Below are positions 55,784-64,000 of a stretch of DNA of 64,000 bases, in pieces. The DNA is from Erythrobacter sp. SG61-1L. Its GTDB lineage: Bacteria > Pseudomonadota > Alphaproteobacteria > Sphingomonadales > Sphingomonadaceae. The notes beneath the pieces are model-generated. The model was not told the origin of the DNA, ran no database searches, and worked only from the letters and a program-made list of their open reading frames with translations. Position 1 is the first letter of the stretch. Each line of letters starts with the position of its first letter. Location of the stretch: contig NZ_JXQC01000003.1 in assembly GCF_001305965.1 (NCBI RefSeq), positions 496,001 to 560,000 of the forward strand, in the 5' to 3' direction. The translations under genes and the position numbers were made by a program.

Positions 55784-56866
55784 ATGAATCTGCCGCGTAT
55801 CGCCGTCGATGCGATGGGCGGCGATGAAGGCGTGCGCGTGATGGTCGAAGGCGCGGCGCTTGCTCGCCGTCGCCATGACCGTTTCAAATTCCTGCTGGTT
55901 GGGGATGAAGAGCGCATCAAACGTGCGCTCGATAATCACCCCAACCTGCGCGGGGCCTCCGAAATCCTGCATGCCGCAGATGTCGTGGCGGGCGATGAAA
56001 AGCCCACCCAGGCACTGCGTCGTGCCCGCACAACCTCCATGGGTCTGGCGATCAACGCCGTGAAACAGGGCGAGGCTGGCGGCGCGGTAAGCGGCGGCAA
56101 CACCGGCGCGCTGATGGCCATGGCCAAGCTCGCCCTGCGCACCATGCCCGGAATCGACCGGCCCGCTCTGGCCGCGCTGATGCCCACACTGGGCGACAGC
56201 GATCTCGTCATGCTCGATCTTGGCGCCAATACCGATTGCGATGCCCGCAATCTGGTGCAGTTCGCGATCATGGGCGCTGCCTATTCGCGGATCGTCACCG
56301 GGCGCGAGGCGCCGCGCGTGCGCCTGCTGAATATCGGCACGGAAGAGAACAAGGGCACCGAACAGCTTCAGGAAGCCGCAGCCCGCTTGCGCGAGGCAAC
56401 CGGCCTTTCGATGGAGTTCGAAGGTTTCGTGGAAGCCAACGGCCTGTCGCGCGGCGATGTGGACGTGGTGGTGACCGACGGATTTTCCGGCAATATCGCG
56501 TTGAAGGCAGTGGAAGGCACGGCCCGTTTCGTGGCCGATCTGCTGCGCCGCAGCTTCCAGAGCTCACTGCGATCCAAATTCGGATTCCTGGTCAGCCGTC
56601 CGGCAACGGATTTGCTGCGGCACCATCTGGACCCCAATAATCACAATGGCGCGGTTTTCCTGGGCCTCAATGGCGTGGTTGTGAAAAGCCATGGCAGCGC
56701 GACTGCCAATGGTGTGGCCAATGCCGTTGCGGTGACGGCGCGCCTGCTCGAGGCGAGCATTACCGAACGCATTGCTGCCGATCTTGCCGAACTGGGCGAG
56801 GAACGGTTGCGTCACAACGGCAATTCCTCCGCCGGAAACGGTCAAGATAAAGAGAACGCAGTATGA
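55784..56866 (+). CDS. plsX: Phosphate acyltransferase PlsX
   Basis: PlsX converts acyl-ACP to acyl-phosphate for phospholipid synthesis. The 360-residue protein starts [22 protein letters not shown] and has [47 protein letters not shown] and [25 protein letters not shown] precedes ATG 55784. Overlaps fabH by ATGA. Confidence 0.97.
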   Translation: MNLPRIAVDAMGGDEGVRVMVEGAALARRRHDRFKFLLVGDEERIKRALDNHPNLRGASEILHAADVVAGDEKPTQALRRARTTSMGLAINAVKQGEAGGAVSGGNTGALMAMAKLALRTMPGIDRPALAALMPTLGDSDLVMLDLGANTDCDARNLVQFAIMGAAYSRIVTGREAPRVRLLNIGTEENKGTEQLQEAAARLREATGLSMEFEGFVEANGLSRGDVDVVVTDGFSGNIALKAVEGTARFVADLLRRSFQSSLRSKFGFLVSRPATDLLRHHLDPNNHNGAVFLGLNGVVVKSHGSATANGVANAVAVTARLLEASITERIAADLAELGEERLRHNGNSSAGNGQDKENAV

Positions 56867-57828
56867 TCCGTTCCGTGGTCAAGGGCACCGGCTCCGCCCT
56901 GCCGGCACGCGCAGTGACCAATGAAGAGCTCGCCAGCACTGTCGATACCAGCGACGAGTGGATCGTGGAGCGTACCGGCATTCGTTCGCGCCACATTGCC
57001 GACGAGACGGAGACGACCTCCAGCCTGGCCGCAGATGCAGGCCGCAAGGCATTGGCCGCGGCAGGCATCGAAGGTGCGGCTGTGGACCTGATTATCGTGG
57101 CCACCGCCACCCCGGATCAGACCTTCCCGGCGACCGCTACCAAGGTGCAGGACGCGCTTGGATGCAACGGGGGAATCGCCTTCGACGTTTCGGCGGTCTG
57201 TTCGGGATTCCTCTACGCGCTGGGTGTTGCCGATTCGCTACTCAAGACCGGAATGGCTAAGTGTGCGTTGGTTATCGGGGCGGAAACCTTCAGCCGGATT
57301 CTCGACTGGGAAGACCGTGCTACCTGCGTCCTTTTCGGGGACGGTGCAGGGGCTGTCGTGCTCGCGGCGGAGGACGTTGAAGAGGGCGGTCCGGGCGTGC
57401 TCGCCACCCGTCTTCATGCCGATGGCGCCCATAACGAACTACTGTTCACCGATGGTGGGCCTTCTTCCACCGGAACAGTGGGCAAGGTGCGTATGAAAGG
57501 CCGCGAAGTGTTCCGGCACGCCGTGGTCAATCTGGCAGAAGTTCTTGAGGAAGTGCTTGAAGAGGCTGGATTTACTGCAGCCGATCTGGACTGGGTCGTG
57601 CCCCATCAGGCCAATGCCCGCATTCTGGATGCCACGGCACGCAAGCTCGGTCTGGCAAACGAAAAGGTGATCGTAACCGTCGATCGCCATGCCAATACTT
57701 CGGCCGCATCGGTGCCTCTGGCGCTCGATTTTGCGGTGCGTGACGGGCGCATAAAACAGGGCGATCTGGTGATGCTGGAAGCCATGGGCGGAGGCTTCAC
57801 CTGGGGTGCCAGCCTGCTGCGCATGTGA
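56863..57828 (+). CDS. fabH: 3-oxoacyl-ACP synthase III
   Basis: FabH condenses acetyl-CoA with malonyl-ACP to start fatty acid synthesis. The 321-residue protein has the catalytic triad Cys113 ([10 protein letters not shown]), His248 ([10 protein letters not shown]) and Asn278 ([10 protein letters not shown]), and the glycine-rich [13 protein letters not shown] at the C-terminus. ATG 56863 overlaps the plsX stop. Confidence 0.98.
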   Translation: MIRSVVKGTGSALPARAVTNEELASTVDTSDEWIVERTGIRSRHIADETETTSSLAADAGRKALAAAGIEGAAVDLIIVATATPDQTFPATATKVQDALGCNGGIAFDVSAVCSGFLYALGVADSLLKTGMAKCALVIGAETFSRILDWEDRATCVLFGDGAGAVVLAAEDVEEGGPGVLATRLHADGAHNELLFTDGGPSSTGTVGKVRMKGREVFRHAVVNLAEVLEEVLEEAGFTAADLDWVVPHQANARILDATARKLGLANEKVIVTVDRHANTSAASVPLALDFAVRDGRIKQGDLVMLEAMGGGFTWGASLLRM

Positions 57829-57951
57829 TTTTCTGAAAACTTCGGCTATCCGAAAAATCCGCAGAAATGCGGGTTATATTGCCTTGTTCACACAAAGTGT
57901 TAGGTTGATCCCATTGGAACTGTCCAGGCAATCTGAACAGGGGACGGGAAG

Positions 57952-58251
57952 ATGATGCGTTCGGTCGGCACGCTTACACGCGCAGATCTCGCTGAGGTGA
58001 TCAATCGCAAGATGGGATTTTCCCGTGCGGAATCACTCGCGATGGTTGAGGCAATTCTCGATCACATGTGCCACGCGTTGGAGCGCGGTGAAAACGTTAA
58101 AATATCCGGTTTCGGAACTTTCTTGTTACGGGACAAGAATGAGCGTGTAGGCCGCAATCCCAAAACCGGGATCGAGGTGCCGATTACGCCGCGCCGCGTA
58201 CTGACCTTTCGCGCCAGCCAGATCCTGAAAGACCGGGTTAGCCAGGGTTAA
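57952..58251 (+). CDS. ihfA: Integration host factor alpha subunit
   Basis: The 99-residue HU/IHF-fold protein has [65 protein letters not shown], with the GRNPKTG DNA-intercalating arm and the IHF-alpha type sequence. GGGGACGGGA precedes an ATGATG; either ATG may be used. A 123-bp gap upstream probably holds its own promoter. It is placed after fabH and before a MerR gene, the common alphaproteobacterial order. Confidence 0.96.
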   Translation: MMRSVGTLTRADLAEVINRKMGFSRAESLAMVEAILDHMCHALERGENVKISGFGTFLLRDKNERVGRNPKTGIEVPITPRRVLTFRASQILKDRVSQG

Positions 58252-58272
58252 GAACAGGAAAGCAGGGGCAAA

Positions 58273-58662
58273 GTGGTAGTTGATCCGAGGTTCAGCGACG
58301 GCAAGGATGCCGACGCGCTGCGCACCATCGGCGAAGTCGCGCGCGCGCTGGGTATCAAGCAGCACGTCTTGCGATATTGGGAACAGCAATTTCCCATGCT
58401 CAAGCCGCTGAAACGCAGCGGCGGGCGGCGCTATTATCGTCCGGAAGACATCCGCATCGTCGATACGATCGATCGGCTGGTGAACCGGGAAGGCTATACG
58501 CTGAAAGGCGCGCGGCTGGCGCTGTCCGGCGGCAAGGCTGCGGCAGCGGAAGCACCGCCCGCTACGACGGCGCGTGGGGACGGCGATACGCATCCGGCAG
58601 GCGACATCGTTCCGCAATTGCGCGCGATCCGCAGCAGGCTGGCCGCCGCGCTGGAGCGTTGA
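58273..58662 (+). CDS. MerR-family transcriptional regulator
   Basis: The 129-residue protein has an N-terminal winged-helix MerR domain (RTIGEVARALGIKQHVLRYWEQQFPMLKPLKRSGGRRYYRPEDI). A short Ala-rich linker and a C-terminal helix (DIVPQLRAIRSRLAAAL) follow. It lacks effector-binding cysteines. GTG 58273 starts it, 21 bp after ihfA; this pair is conserved in alphaproteobacteria. Target unknown. Confidence 0.93.
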   Translation: MVVDPRFSDGKDADALRTIGEVARALGIKQHVLRYWEQQFPMLKPLKRSGGRRYYRPEDIRIVDTIDRLVNREGYTLKGARLALSGGKAAAAEAPPATTARGDGDTHPAGDIVPQLRAIRSRLAAALER

Positions 58663-58704
58663 TTGGCCGCGGGGCGTAGGCCCCGGCCAGCCGTAATTGC
58701 TTTT

Positions 58705-58794
58705 CGTCATCGCGAGGGACTTAGTCTCGCGGCGATCCAAGGCAGTTATATCCGGCTCTGGATTGCCGCTTCGGCTTCGCCTCCTCGCAATGAC
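58705..58794. repeat. Dispersed repeat family C, copy 3 (divergent)
   Basis: It starts CGTCATCGCGAGGGAC and ends CGCCTCCTCGCAATGAC, and includes CTGGATTGCCGCTTCGGC. The inverted ends match family C, the middle is different. It lies between convergent merR and sixA-like genes. Confidence 0.72.
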
Positions 58795-58818
58795 AAGTGA
58801 GGCGAAAGGGATCAGCGG

Positions 58819-59352
58819 CTAACCGCGCCCTTCCGGCCCCAGTTCTGGATCGAGATCGCGCGGGCGGGCGAGGTGGATCAGGCGGCCGCAATTCGGCTCA
58901 AGCTCTGCCCAGTCGGCAATATCCAGTTCCAGCACGGCAAAGGTGGCGGTGGGGTATTTCTCGGCTGCGGCATCGAACAGCGCGTTTTCGGCATCGGGCG
59001 GAACCAGATCGAAGATCAGTTCCTGCAGGCCCGGATTATGCCCCGCCAGCAACACGCTGTCCGGGCTGCCTTCCACGGCGCGCAGCAGTTCGATCAGCGT
59101 GCTGGAACTGGCCAGATAGGCCCGGTCCTGCCAGTTGACGTGGCCGTCGATCCCGGCGGCTTCCAGTGTGCGCTTTACCCTTTCGGCAGGGCTGGCCAGC
59201 ACCTGTTCCCACCTGATCCCGTGATCGCGGATGTGCTGGCCCATCAGGGCGGCGCCCTTGCGGCCACGATTGTTCAGCCCGCGATCGAAATCGCGCAGGC
59301 CCAGATCGTCCCAGTCGGATTTGGCATGGCGCAGGAGGCCGAGCAGTTTCAC
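58819..59352 (-). CDS. SixA-type histidine phosphatase
   Basis: The 177-residue protein has LLRHAKSDWDD (catalytic RHxK, Arg8-His9) and SVLLAGHNPGLQEL (second catalytic His). SixA dephosphorylates phosphohistidine in phosphorelay proteins. Its start overlaps the end of the dinG-like gene by 4 bases (ATGA), so it is translationally coupled. Confidence 0.9.
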   Translation of the reverse strand: MKLLGLLRHAKSDWDDLGLRDFDRGLNNRGRKGAALMGQHIRDHGIRWEQVLASPAERVKRTLEAAGIDGHVNWQDRAYLASSSTLIELLRAVEGSPDSVLLAGHNPGLQELIFDLVPPDAENALFDAAAEKYPTATFAVLELDIADWAELEPNCGRLIHLARPRDLDPELGPEGRG

Positions 59353-62090
59353 GAGGGCGTGGATCCTTCCAGCGGCGATGCCGGGGAGGCCGGAATCGCG
59401 TCGCTCGCCCCAGAAACACCGCTCGCGATGCGATGTAAAGCCTCATCGAGCGTCAGGCGGATGACAGGCGTGCCCTTGGGGAATGCGGCTGTCAGCCTCG
59501 TGGGGAAGGCAGCGGAAAGGACCACGAAATGGCCCTTGTCGTCCTTGCTGCGGATCAGGCGGCCGAAGGCCTGTGCCAGCCGCGCGCGGATGATCCGGTC
59601 ATCGAAGGAACTGCCGCCCCCGGCCGCGCGGCGGGCGCGGTGGAGGATGGAGGGCTTGGGCCAGGGCACCTGTTCCATCACCACGCAGCGCAGCGATTCG
59701 CCCGGCACGTCCACCCCGTCGCGCAGGGCATCGGTGCCCAGCAGCGAGGCGCGCGGATCGTCGCGGAAGATGTCCACCAGCGTGCCGGTGTCGATCGGAT
59801 CGACATGCTGGGCGTAAAGCGGCAGGCCTTCGCGCGCCAGCCGGTCGGCAATGCGGCCATGGACCGCGCGCAACCGGCGGATCGCGGTAAACAGGCCGAG
59901 CACGCCGCCCTTCGATGCCTCGATAATGCGGGCATAGGCGCCGGCCAGCGCGGCAATGTCGCCCTTTTTCACATCGGTGACGATCAGCACTTCGGCGTTG
60001 GAGGCATAGTCGAACGGGCTTTCATGCTCGCTCAGCATCGGGGCTGTATCGAGCCAGTTCGCGCCGGAGCGGGTGAGGGCGGCTTGCCATTCGCCGCCAT
60101 CCTTCAGCGTCGCGCTGGTCAGCATCACGCCGTGAGCGGGTTCCAGAACGACCTGCGCGAAGGGCTTCATCGGATCGAGGAAGCGGCGGTGCAGGCCGAT
60201 ATCGTATTCGCGCGCGTCGGAACGGTCGACTGCGAGCCAGTCAACGAAATCCGGGTCCGCCGCGCCGCCCAGCCGGTCAAGCAGGGCCTCCCACGAGGCG
60301 AGCATGTCGATGCGCCATTTGAGCGAATAGCGCGCCCCTTCGATGCGGGCGCGGCCCTGGCCGTCCAGCCAGTCCGGCGGATCTTCCAGCAGAGCCTCAA
60401 GCCGGACGGAGAGCTTCATCAGCGGCGAGCGGATCGCCGCCAGCGCCTGCGCGGCCTGCTGGGCCAGTTCGATGAAATTGCCGTCCAGCTGGGCGGCCTC
60501 GGTCTCTATGCCATAGCCCGCTTCCTGCCCGCCGCTTTCGTCCCGCGCATAGGTAAGGGCGCGCACGCCTGCGAGCAGTTCTTCCAGCGGGCCGGAGGGC
60601 TGGTTTTCCGCCAGCCGTTGCAGCCAGCCTTCGCCGGGCAGCGCCTCTGCGGCGGTGACGGCATCGGCCACGGCCTTGCCGCCTGCCTCGTCATAAGAGG
60701 CGATGTCCGCCAGACGCGCGGCGAGGCCCCGGCGACGGCCTTTCGATCCGCGTTCCGGGCCGGTGATCCAGCGGCGCAATTCCACGCATTCCAGCCCGGT
60801 CAGTTCCGCCGCGAAAGTGGAATCGGCCGAATCGAATACGTGATGGCCTTCGTCGAACACGATGCGGGTGGGGCGCTGGGCATGGTCTCGCCCTCTGGCT
60901 GCATTGACCATCACCAGCGCGTGATTGGCGATCACCAGATCGGCCTGCGCGCTGGCCCGCGCGGCGCGTTCGATGAAGCATTTGCGGTAATGCGGGCAGC
61001 CTGCATAGACGCATTCGCCGCGCTGGTCGGTCAGGCTGCGGATCGCGCGGTTGCGGAACAATGTGCCCAGCCAGCCGGGCAGATCGCCACCGATCATGTC
61101 CCCATCCTGTGTGTAAGCCGCCCAGCGCGCCACAAGCTGGGCCAGCACTGCCGCCCGCCCGCCAAAGCCGCCTTGCAGCGCATCTTCCAGATTGAGCAGG
61201 CACAGGTAATTCTCGCGCCCCTTGCGCACCACTACAGGCTGGGTGCCGTCGGCGCGATTATTGGGCCACGCCCGGCGGCTTTCGCGGCGCAGTTGGCGCT
61301 GGAGGTTCTTGGTGAAGGTGGAAACCCACACAGTGCCGCCGGATTTTTCCGCCCAGAGCGAGGCCGGGGCGAGATAGCCCAGCGTCTTGCCGATGCCGGT
61401 GCCTGCCTGCGCCAGCAGCATATGCGGCACGCCGCGCCGGTCACGCGGGGAAAAGGCGCTGGCGGCCTCTGCGGCATAGGCGCGCTGGCTTTCGCGTTCC
61501 TCCGCGCCCGATCCGGTGAGCCGGGCAAGGCGGGCGCGCACTTCCTCCGGCGCAAGCGTGACCTGAGCGGGCTGGGGCCGTTCCGGCGTTTCTTCCCATT
61601 CGGGCAGTCGCGTGAACAGCCAGCGTTCGGCGCGCTGCGGCTGACGGATATGCGGGGCGATCACGTTCGCCCAGGGCCAGCGCAGCCGCATCAGCGACTG
61701 GAGCACGCTCCACGCGCCTTCGCGTTCCTGCCATTCCTCGCTTTCGCAGGTTTCCAGCAACCTGCCCGCCGCAAGCTGGAGCAGGGCAGGCACGCCATCG
61801 TCGCTGGCCGGTTCATCCAGCCCCAGCGCATGGGCAAGGCCCTTGGGCGTGGGCACGCAGAAGCGGGCGGGGTGGATGAAGGCGAAGAGTTCCAGCAGGT
61901 CCAGCCCGGAAAGGTCCGGATAGCCCAGCCGGGTGGCCACCAACGGGGCATTGAGGATCAGCAACGGTGTATCGGCCGCCGCCATGATCGCTTCCCCCTT
62001 GCCCACCGTGCGCGTGGCGCCATTGGCCGCGCGCAGCCAGCTGCCGGCATGGCTGGCATGCAACGCGGGAAGGGGAAGGGGCTGAGTCAC
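59349..62090 (-). CDS. DinG-like ATP-dependent helicase
   Basis: The 913-residue XPD/DinG-type superfamily 2 helicase has an N-terminal exonuclease-like region of unknown activity (1-200), Walker A AQAGTGIGKT (227-236), and iron-sulfur cysteines in CVYAGCPHYRKCFI. VFDEGHHVFD is the DEAH box, and SLLGTDALRDGVDVPGESLRCVVMEQVPWP and RLAQAFGRLIRSKDDKG are the C-terminal motifs. GTG 62090 is used; the N-terminal LPALHASHAGSW is family-typical. It precedes the sixA-like gene. Confidence 0.92.
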   Translation of the reverse strand: MTQPLPLPALHASHAGSWLRAANGATRTVGKGEAIMAAADTPLLILNAPLVATRLGYPDLSGLDLLELFAFIHPARFCVPTPKGLAHALGLDEPASDDGVPALLQLAAGRLLETCESEEWQEREGAWSVLQSLMRLRWPWANVIAPHIRQPQRAERWLFTRLPEWEETPERPQPAQVTLAPEEVRARLARLTGSGAEERESQRAYAAEAASAFSPRDRRGVPHMLLAQAGTGIGKTLGYLAPASLWAEKSGGTVWVSTFTKNLQRQLRRESRRAWPNNRADGTQPVVVRKGRENYLCLLNLEDALQGGFGGRAAVLAQLVARWAAYTQDGDMIGGDLPGWLGTLFRNRAIRSLTDQRGECVYAGCPHYRKCFIERAARASAQADLVIANHALVMVNAARGRDHAQRPTRIVFDEGHHVFDSADSTFAAELTGLECVELRRWITGPERGSKGRRRGLAARLADIASYDEAGGKAVADAVTAAEALPGEGWLQRLAENQPSGPLEELLAGVRALTYARDESGGQEAGYGIETEAAQLDGNFIELAQQAAQALAAIRSPLMKLSVRLEALLEDPPDWLDGQGRARIEGARYSLKWRIDMLASWEALLDRLGGAADPDFVDWLAVDRSDAREYDIGLHRRFLDPMKPFAQVVLEPAHGVMLTSATLKDGGEWQAALTRSGANWLDTAPMLSEHESPFDYASNAEVLIVTDVKKGDIAALAGAYARIIEASKGGVLGLFTAIRRLRAVHGRIADRLAREGLPLYAQHVDPIDTGTLVDIFRDDPRASLLGTDALRDGVDVPGESLRCVVMEQVPWPKPSILHRARRAAGGGSSFDDRIIRARLAQAFGRLIRSKDDKGHFVVLSAAFPTRLTAAFPKGTPVIRLTLDEALHRIASGVSGASDAIPASPASPLEGSTPS

Positions 62091-62150
62091 GCCCCGACCC
62101 TAGAACGGACTAGGAACAGGCGGCAAGCGCGGCTGCGGCCTGTCCCCAGT

Positions 62151-63020
62151 TCAGGTAGGCTGGTTCTCCTGCCCGGCGGCAGGGGGCAACCCGGCATAAG
62201 TGTGCGTGACATGGGGATAGGGGATTTCGATCTTCGCATCGTCCAGCGCGCGCTTGATGGCGAAGACCACCTTGCTCTTCACGCCAAGGAAATCGTGCAG
62301 GCGCGAATCCGCCCACCAGCGCACGGTGAAGTCGATCGAACTGGCGCCGAATTCCTGCGCGTAAATCTCCACTGCCCGGTCCGACGCGACTTCCTCCACG
62401 CTTTCCACGGCCTTGCGGATGGTCGCTTCCGCCATGGGCAGGTCGGTATCGTAGGATACGCCCACCACCAGTTCGTTGCGGCGCAGGGCTATGTCCGTCA
62501 CGATCTTCACCGGGTTCTTGAAGATCATCGAATTGGGCAGGATGGTCAGTTCGCCCGACAATTGGCGGATGTGGGTTTCGCGCAGGGTGATTTTCTCCAC
62601 CTTGCCCAGAATGCCTTCCGCCTCGATCACGTCGCCGATCTGCATCTTGTCGCGCAGCAGGATCAGTACCCCGGCCAGGAAATTCTCAAAAATGTCCTGA
62701 AAGGCAAAGCCGATGGCCAGCGCGCCTACGCCAAGGCCGGCGACAAGGCTGGCGGGCGTCAGGCCGGGCATGACCACGGCGGCGGCGATCAGCAGGCCGG
62801 TGATCCACACGCCAAGCCGGGCGAAGGTGCGGAACAGTTGCTTCAGATCGTTGCGGATGCCGGTTTTCTCGACGATCCTTGTGGCAATGCGCGAGGCGAG
62901 CCGCGCGGCGAGCCAGGTGATGGCCACCACCACCAGCGCCACGGCGATGCTGGGCAGGGTCGCCACCGTGCCCATCACCATTGAATCCACCTGCTCCTGC
63001 AGGGTCTTGAGATAATCCAA
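62151..63020 (-). CDS. mscS: MscS-family mechanosensitive ion channel
   Basis: The 289-residue protein has three N-terminal helices. The third contains the pore-lining GVGALAIGFAFQDIFENFLAGVLILL, and a beta domain follows (IEAEGILGKVEKITLRETHIRQLSGELTILPNSMIFKNPV). TTG 63020 is chosen because AAGGAG lies 8 bases upstream; ATG 63062 would add a charged extension lacking a ribosome-binding site. MscS releases solutes on hypo-osmotic shock. Confidence 0.93.
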   Translation of the reverse strand: MDYLKTLQEQVDSMVMGTVATLPSIAVALVVVAITWLAARLASRIATRIVEKTGIRNDLKQLFRTFARLGVWITGLLIAAAVVMPGLTPASLVAGLGVGALAIGFAFQDIFENFLAGVLILLRDKMQIGDVIEAEGILGKVEKITLRETHIRQLSGELTILPNSMIFKNPVKIVTDIALRRNELVVGVSYDTDLPMAEATIRKAVESVEEVASDRAVEIYAQEFGASSIDFTVRWWADSRLHDFLGVKSKVVFAIKRALDDAKIEIPYPHVTHTYAGLPPAAGQENQPT

Positions 63021-63325
63021 GGGGATTTCTCCTTCTTTTCTTGCAATTACCGGGCAGTCCATAGCCCGCCTTTTCCGAACGTGGCCTGACCTGCAAGACG
63101 GTTCATCGGGCAATTGCAGGGCAATTGAGATGAGTTGACGGGATGAGGGGACAAGCCGTTTTGAGAACAGATTGGCGATGAAAAACGAAGGGTCGGCCTG
63201 TCGCAGCCGGAAATCGGCCCGCCTCAATCGAATGAGTGCTTCATCAAGGAAATCCGTGATTTTGTCATTTCACTGAACGGTGAATGAAGGAACGCTCAAA
63301 TAGTCCTGCCCGTTTTATTTGGGCT
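63021..63325. other. Intergenic region between divergent mscS and proline-rich protein genes
   Basis: This 305-bp region should hold two divergent promoters. No clear consensus promoter, repeat or hairpin is visible. The AT-richest part is 63220-63320. Confidence 0.5.
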
Positions 63326-64000
63326 ATGGAAAAGACATTCATATCCGCTCGTTGCGCAACTGCCGCGATTGCCGCGGTACTTGCGCTTGGTTCAACCGGG
63401 CTTTCCGCCCAGACTGTTGCGCCTCAGGTAGACCCGCCTGTCGCGCCTCCGCCGGAAGTCTCTCCGCCGCTGGAGCCGGTGATCCCCGCGCCGCCGCCCA
63501 GCACGCAGGCTCCGGCCATTCCGCCCGCGACGCCTTCTGCCGCGCCCGCTGCCGCGCAGGCCCCTGTGATGCGCTCCATCCCCGTGATCCAGCCTATCCC
63601 CGAAAATGTGCCCAGCGAGGAACCGGCGGTTGCCGAGGCACCCGCACGGGCGGCAGCATCGCCTGTCCGCGAAAGCCGAGCCGCACCTGCTGAACGGGTC
63701 GCTCCCATGCCTATGGCGCAGAGCGTTCAGCCCATGGAAGAAGCGGCTCCGCCAGCTGCCAATAGCGACTATTTCCCGGCCGAGACGGTGCTTGCGGTGG
63801 ACGATCCGGCGCTGGCCGAACCTGCCGCCGAACCCGTATCCAATCCGGTGATCGAAGCAGTTGACGCAATTGCCTGGGGTACGGCGGGCACCTTGCTGCT
63901 GCTGGCCCTGTTCGCCGGTCCGCTCCGTCGCCGCCGCCCCAAGGAGGCACCGCCTCAGGTGGTGAAGCCGCAGGTGCAGCAGCCGCCGGAGAAGGCTGTG
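63326..64000 (+). CDS. Proline/alanine-rich exported protein (partial, C-terminus outside window)
   Basis: The frame opens with ATG 63326 and stays open for 225 codons to the window edge. A signal peptide (TAAIAAVLALGSTGLSAQ) precedes a long Pro/Ala-rich stretch (residues 30-150) and one transmembrane helix (WGTAGTLLLLALFAGPL). A basic RRRRPKE follows, then Pro-rich sequence again. A stretch of this type suggests an envelope-spanning linker. No family is recognised; the remainder is needed. Confidence 0.75.
   Translation, partial: MEKTFISARCATAAIAAVLALGSTGLSAQTVAPQVDPPVAPPPEVSPPLEPVIPAPPPSTQAPAIPPATPSAAPAAAQAPVMRSIPVIQPIPENVPSEEPAVAEAPARAAASPVRESRAAPAERVAPMPMAQSVQPMEEAAPPAANSDYFPAETVLAVDDPALAEPAAEPVSNPVIEAVDAIAWGTAGTLLLLALFAGPLRRRRPKEAPPQVVKPQVQQPPEKAV

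Noticed and set aside
59529-62984. A very long open frame on the plus strand (over 1100 codons) opposite the dinG-like and mscS genes
   Set aside because: It is antisense to two genes with clear motifs, has no family resemblance and low-complexity composition typical of GC-rich shadow frames.

Overview
The window is a 64 kb stretch of a GC-rich alphaproteobacterial chromosome. It most likely comes from a member of the Sphingomonadales (Sphingomonas, Novosphingobium or Erythrobacter relatives). The grounds are a CcrM-type GANTC methyltransferase near rnhB, a three-subunit pntAA-pntAB-pntB transhydrogenase preceded by a tiny aa3-oxidase subunit IV gene, the atpHAGDC cluster near priA and fsa, the rpmF-plsX-fabH-ihfA-merR operon, cobT, and many small secreted proteins. 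Genes are densely packed, ATGA-type overlaps are common, and start codons include many GTG and TTG. No rRNA, tRNA, CRISPR array, transposase or prophage was seen.

Layout. 1-9 kb: partial PQQ-type sugar dehydrogenase lipoprotein (-), rnhB, sulfotransferase (-), ccrM, CDP-alcohol phosphatidyltransferase (-), folP, SDR oxidoreductase (-), a secreted SLH-like protein, and an NtrC-like response regulator (-). 9-13 kb: cox subunit IV, pntAA, a secreted VOC protein, a DUF559 nuclease gene framed by inverted repeats, pntAB, pntB. 13-25 kb: a secreted Sel1 protein and partner, racemase, dgt, NAD-binding protein, DUF938, entericidin-like peptide (-), EamA transporter (-), a yjhX(topAI)-GNAT pair, a Mn riboswitch with a UPF0016 exporter, cytochrome c, alcohol dehydrogenase, DUF3788 (-). 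25-32 kb: cpaF (-), two tandem EamA transporters, an HNH protein, and a run of secreted proteins. 32-37 kb: ATP synthase F1 operon (-). 37-48 kb: membrane-anchored serine protease (-), two secreted paralogs, ada, priA (-), DUF4197 lipoprotein, fsa, cobT, EamA transporter. 48-59 kb: DUF2939, cysS, secreted protein, 2-hydroxyacid dehydrogenase, two small genes (-), an S24 repressor, metallo-beta-lactamase-fold hydrolase, Rieske oxygenase (-), MAPEG protein (-), and rpmF-plsX-fabH-ihfA-merR. 59-64 kb: dinG-like helicase and sixA-like phosphatase (-), mscS (-), and a partial proline-rich protein.

Most genes are housekeeping: DNA replication and repair, lipid synthesis, energy conversion, folate, and translation. 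The accessory interest is regulatory. Eight GANTC sites lie in 154 bp directly upstream of the gene for the GANTC methyltransferase, bracketed by DnaA-box-like sequences. A DUF559 nuclease gene lies inside a 47-bp inverted repeat that interrupts the pnt operon. A leader with a candidate upstream ORF and an intrinsic terminator precedes the yjhX/topAI homolog. A yybP-ykoY riboswitch and a pair of ATCCTAC operators are also visible. Several families of dispersed inverted repeats occupy gaps, mostly between convergent genes.
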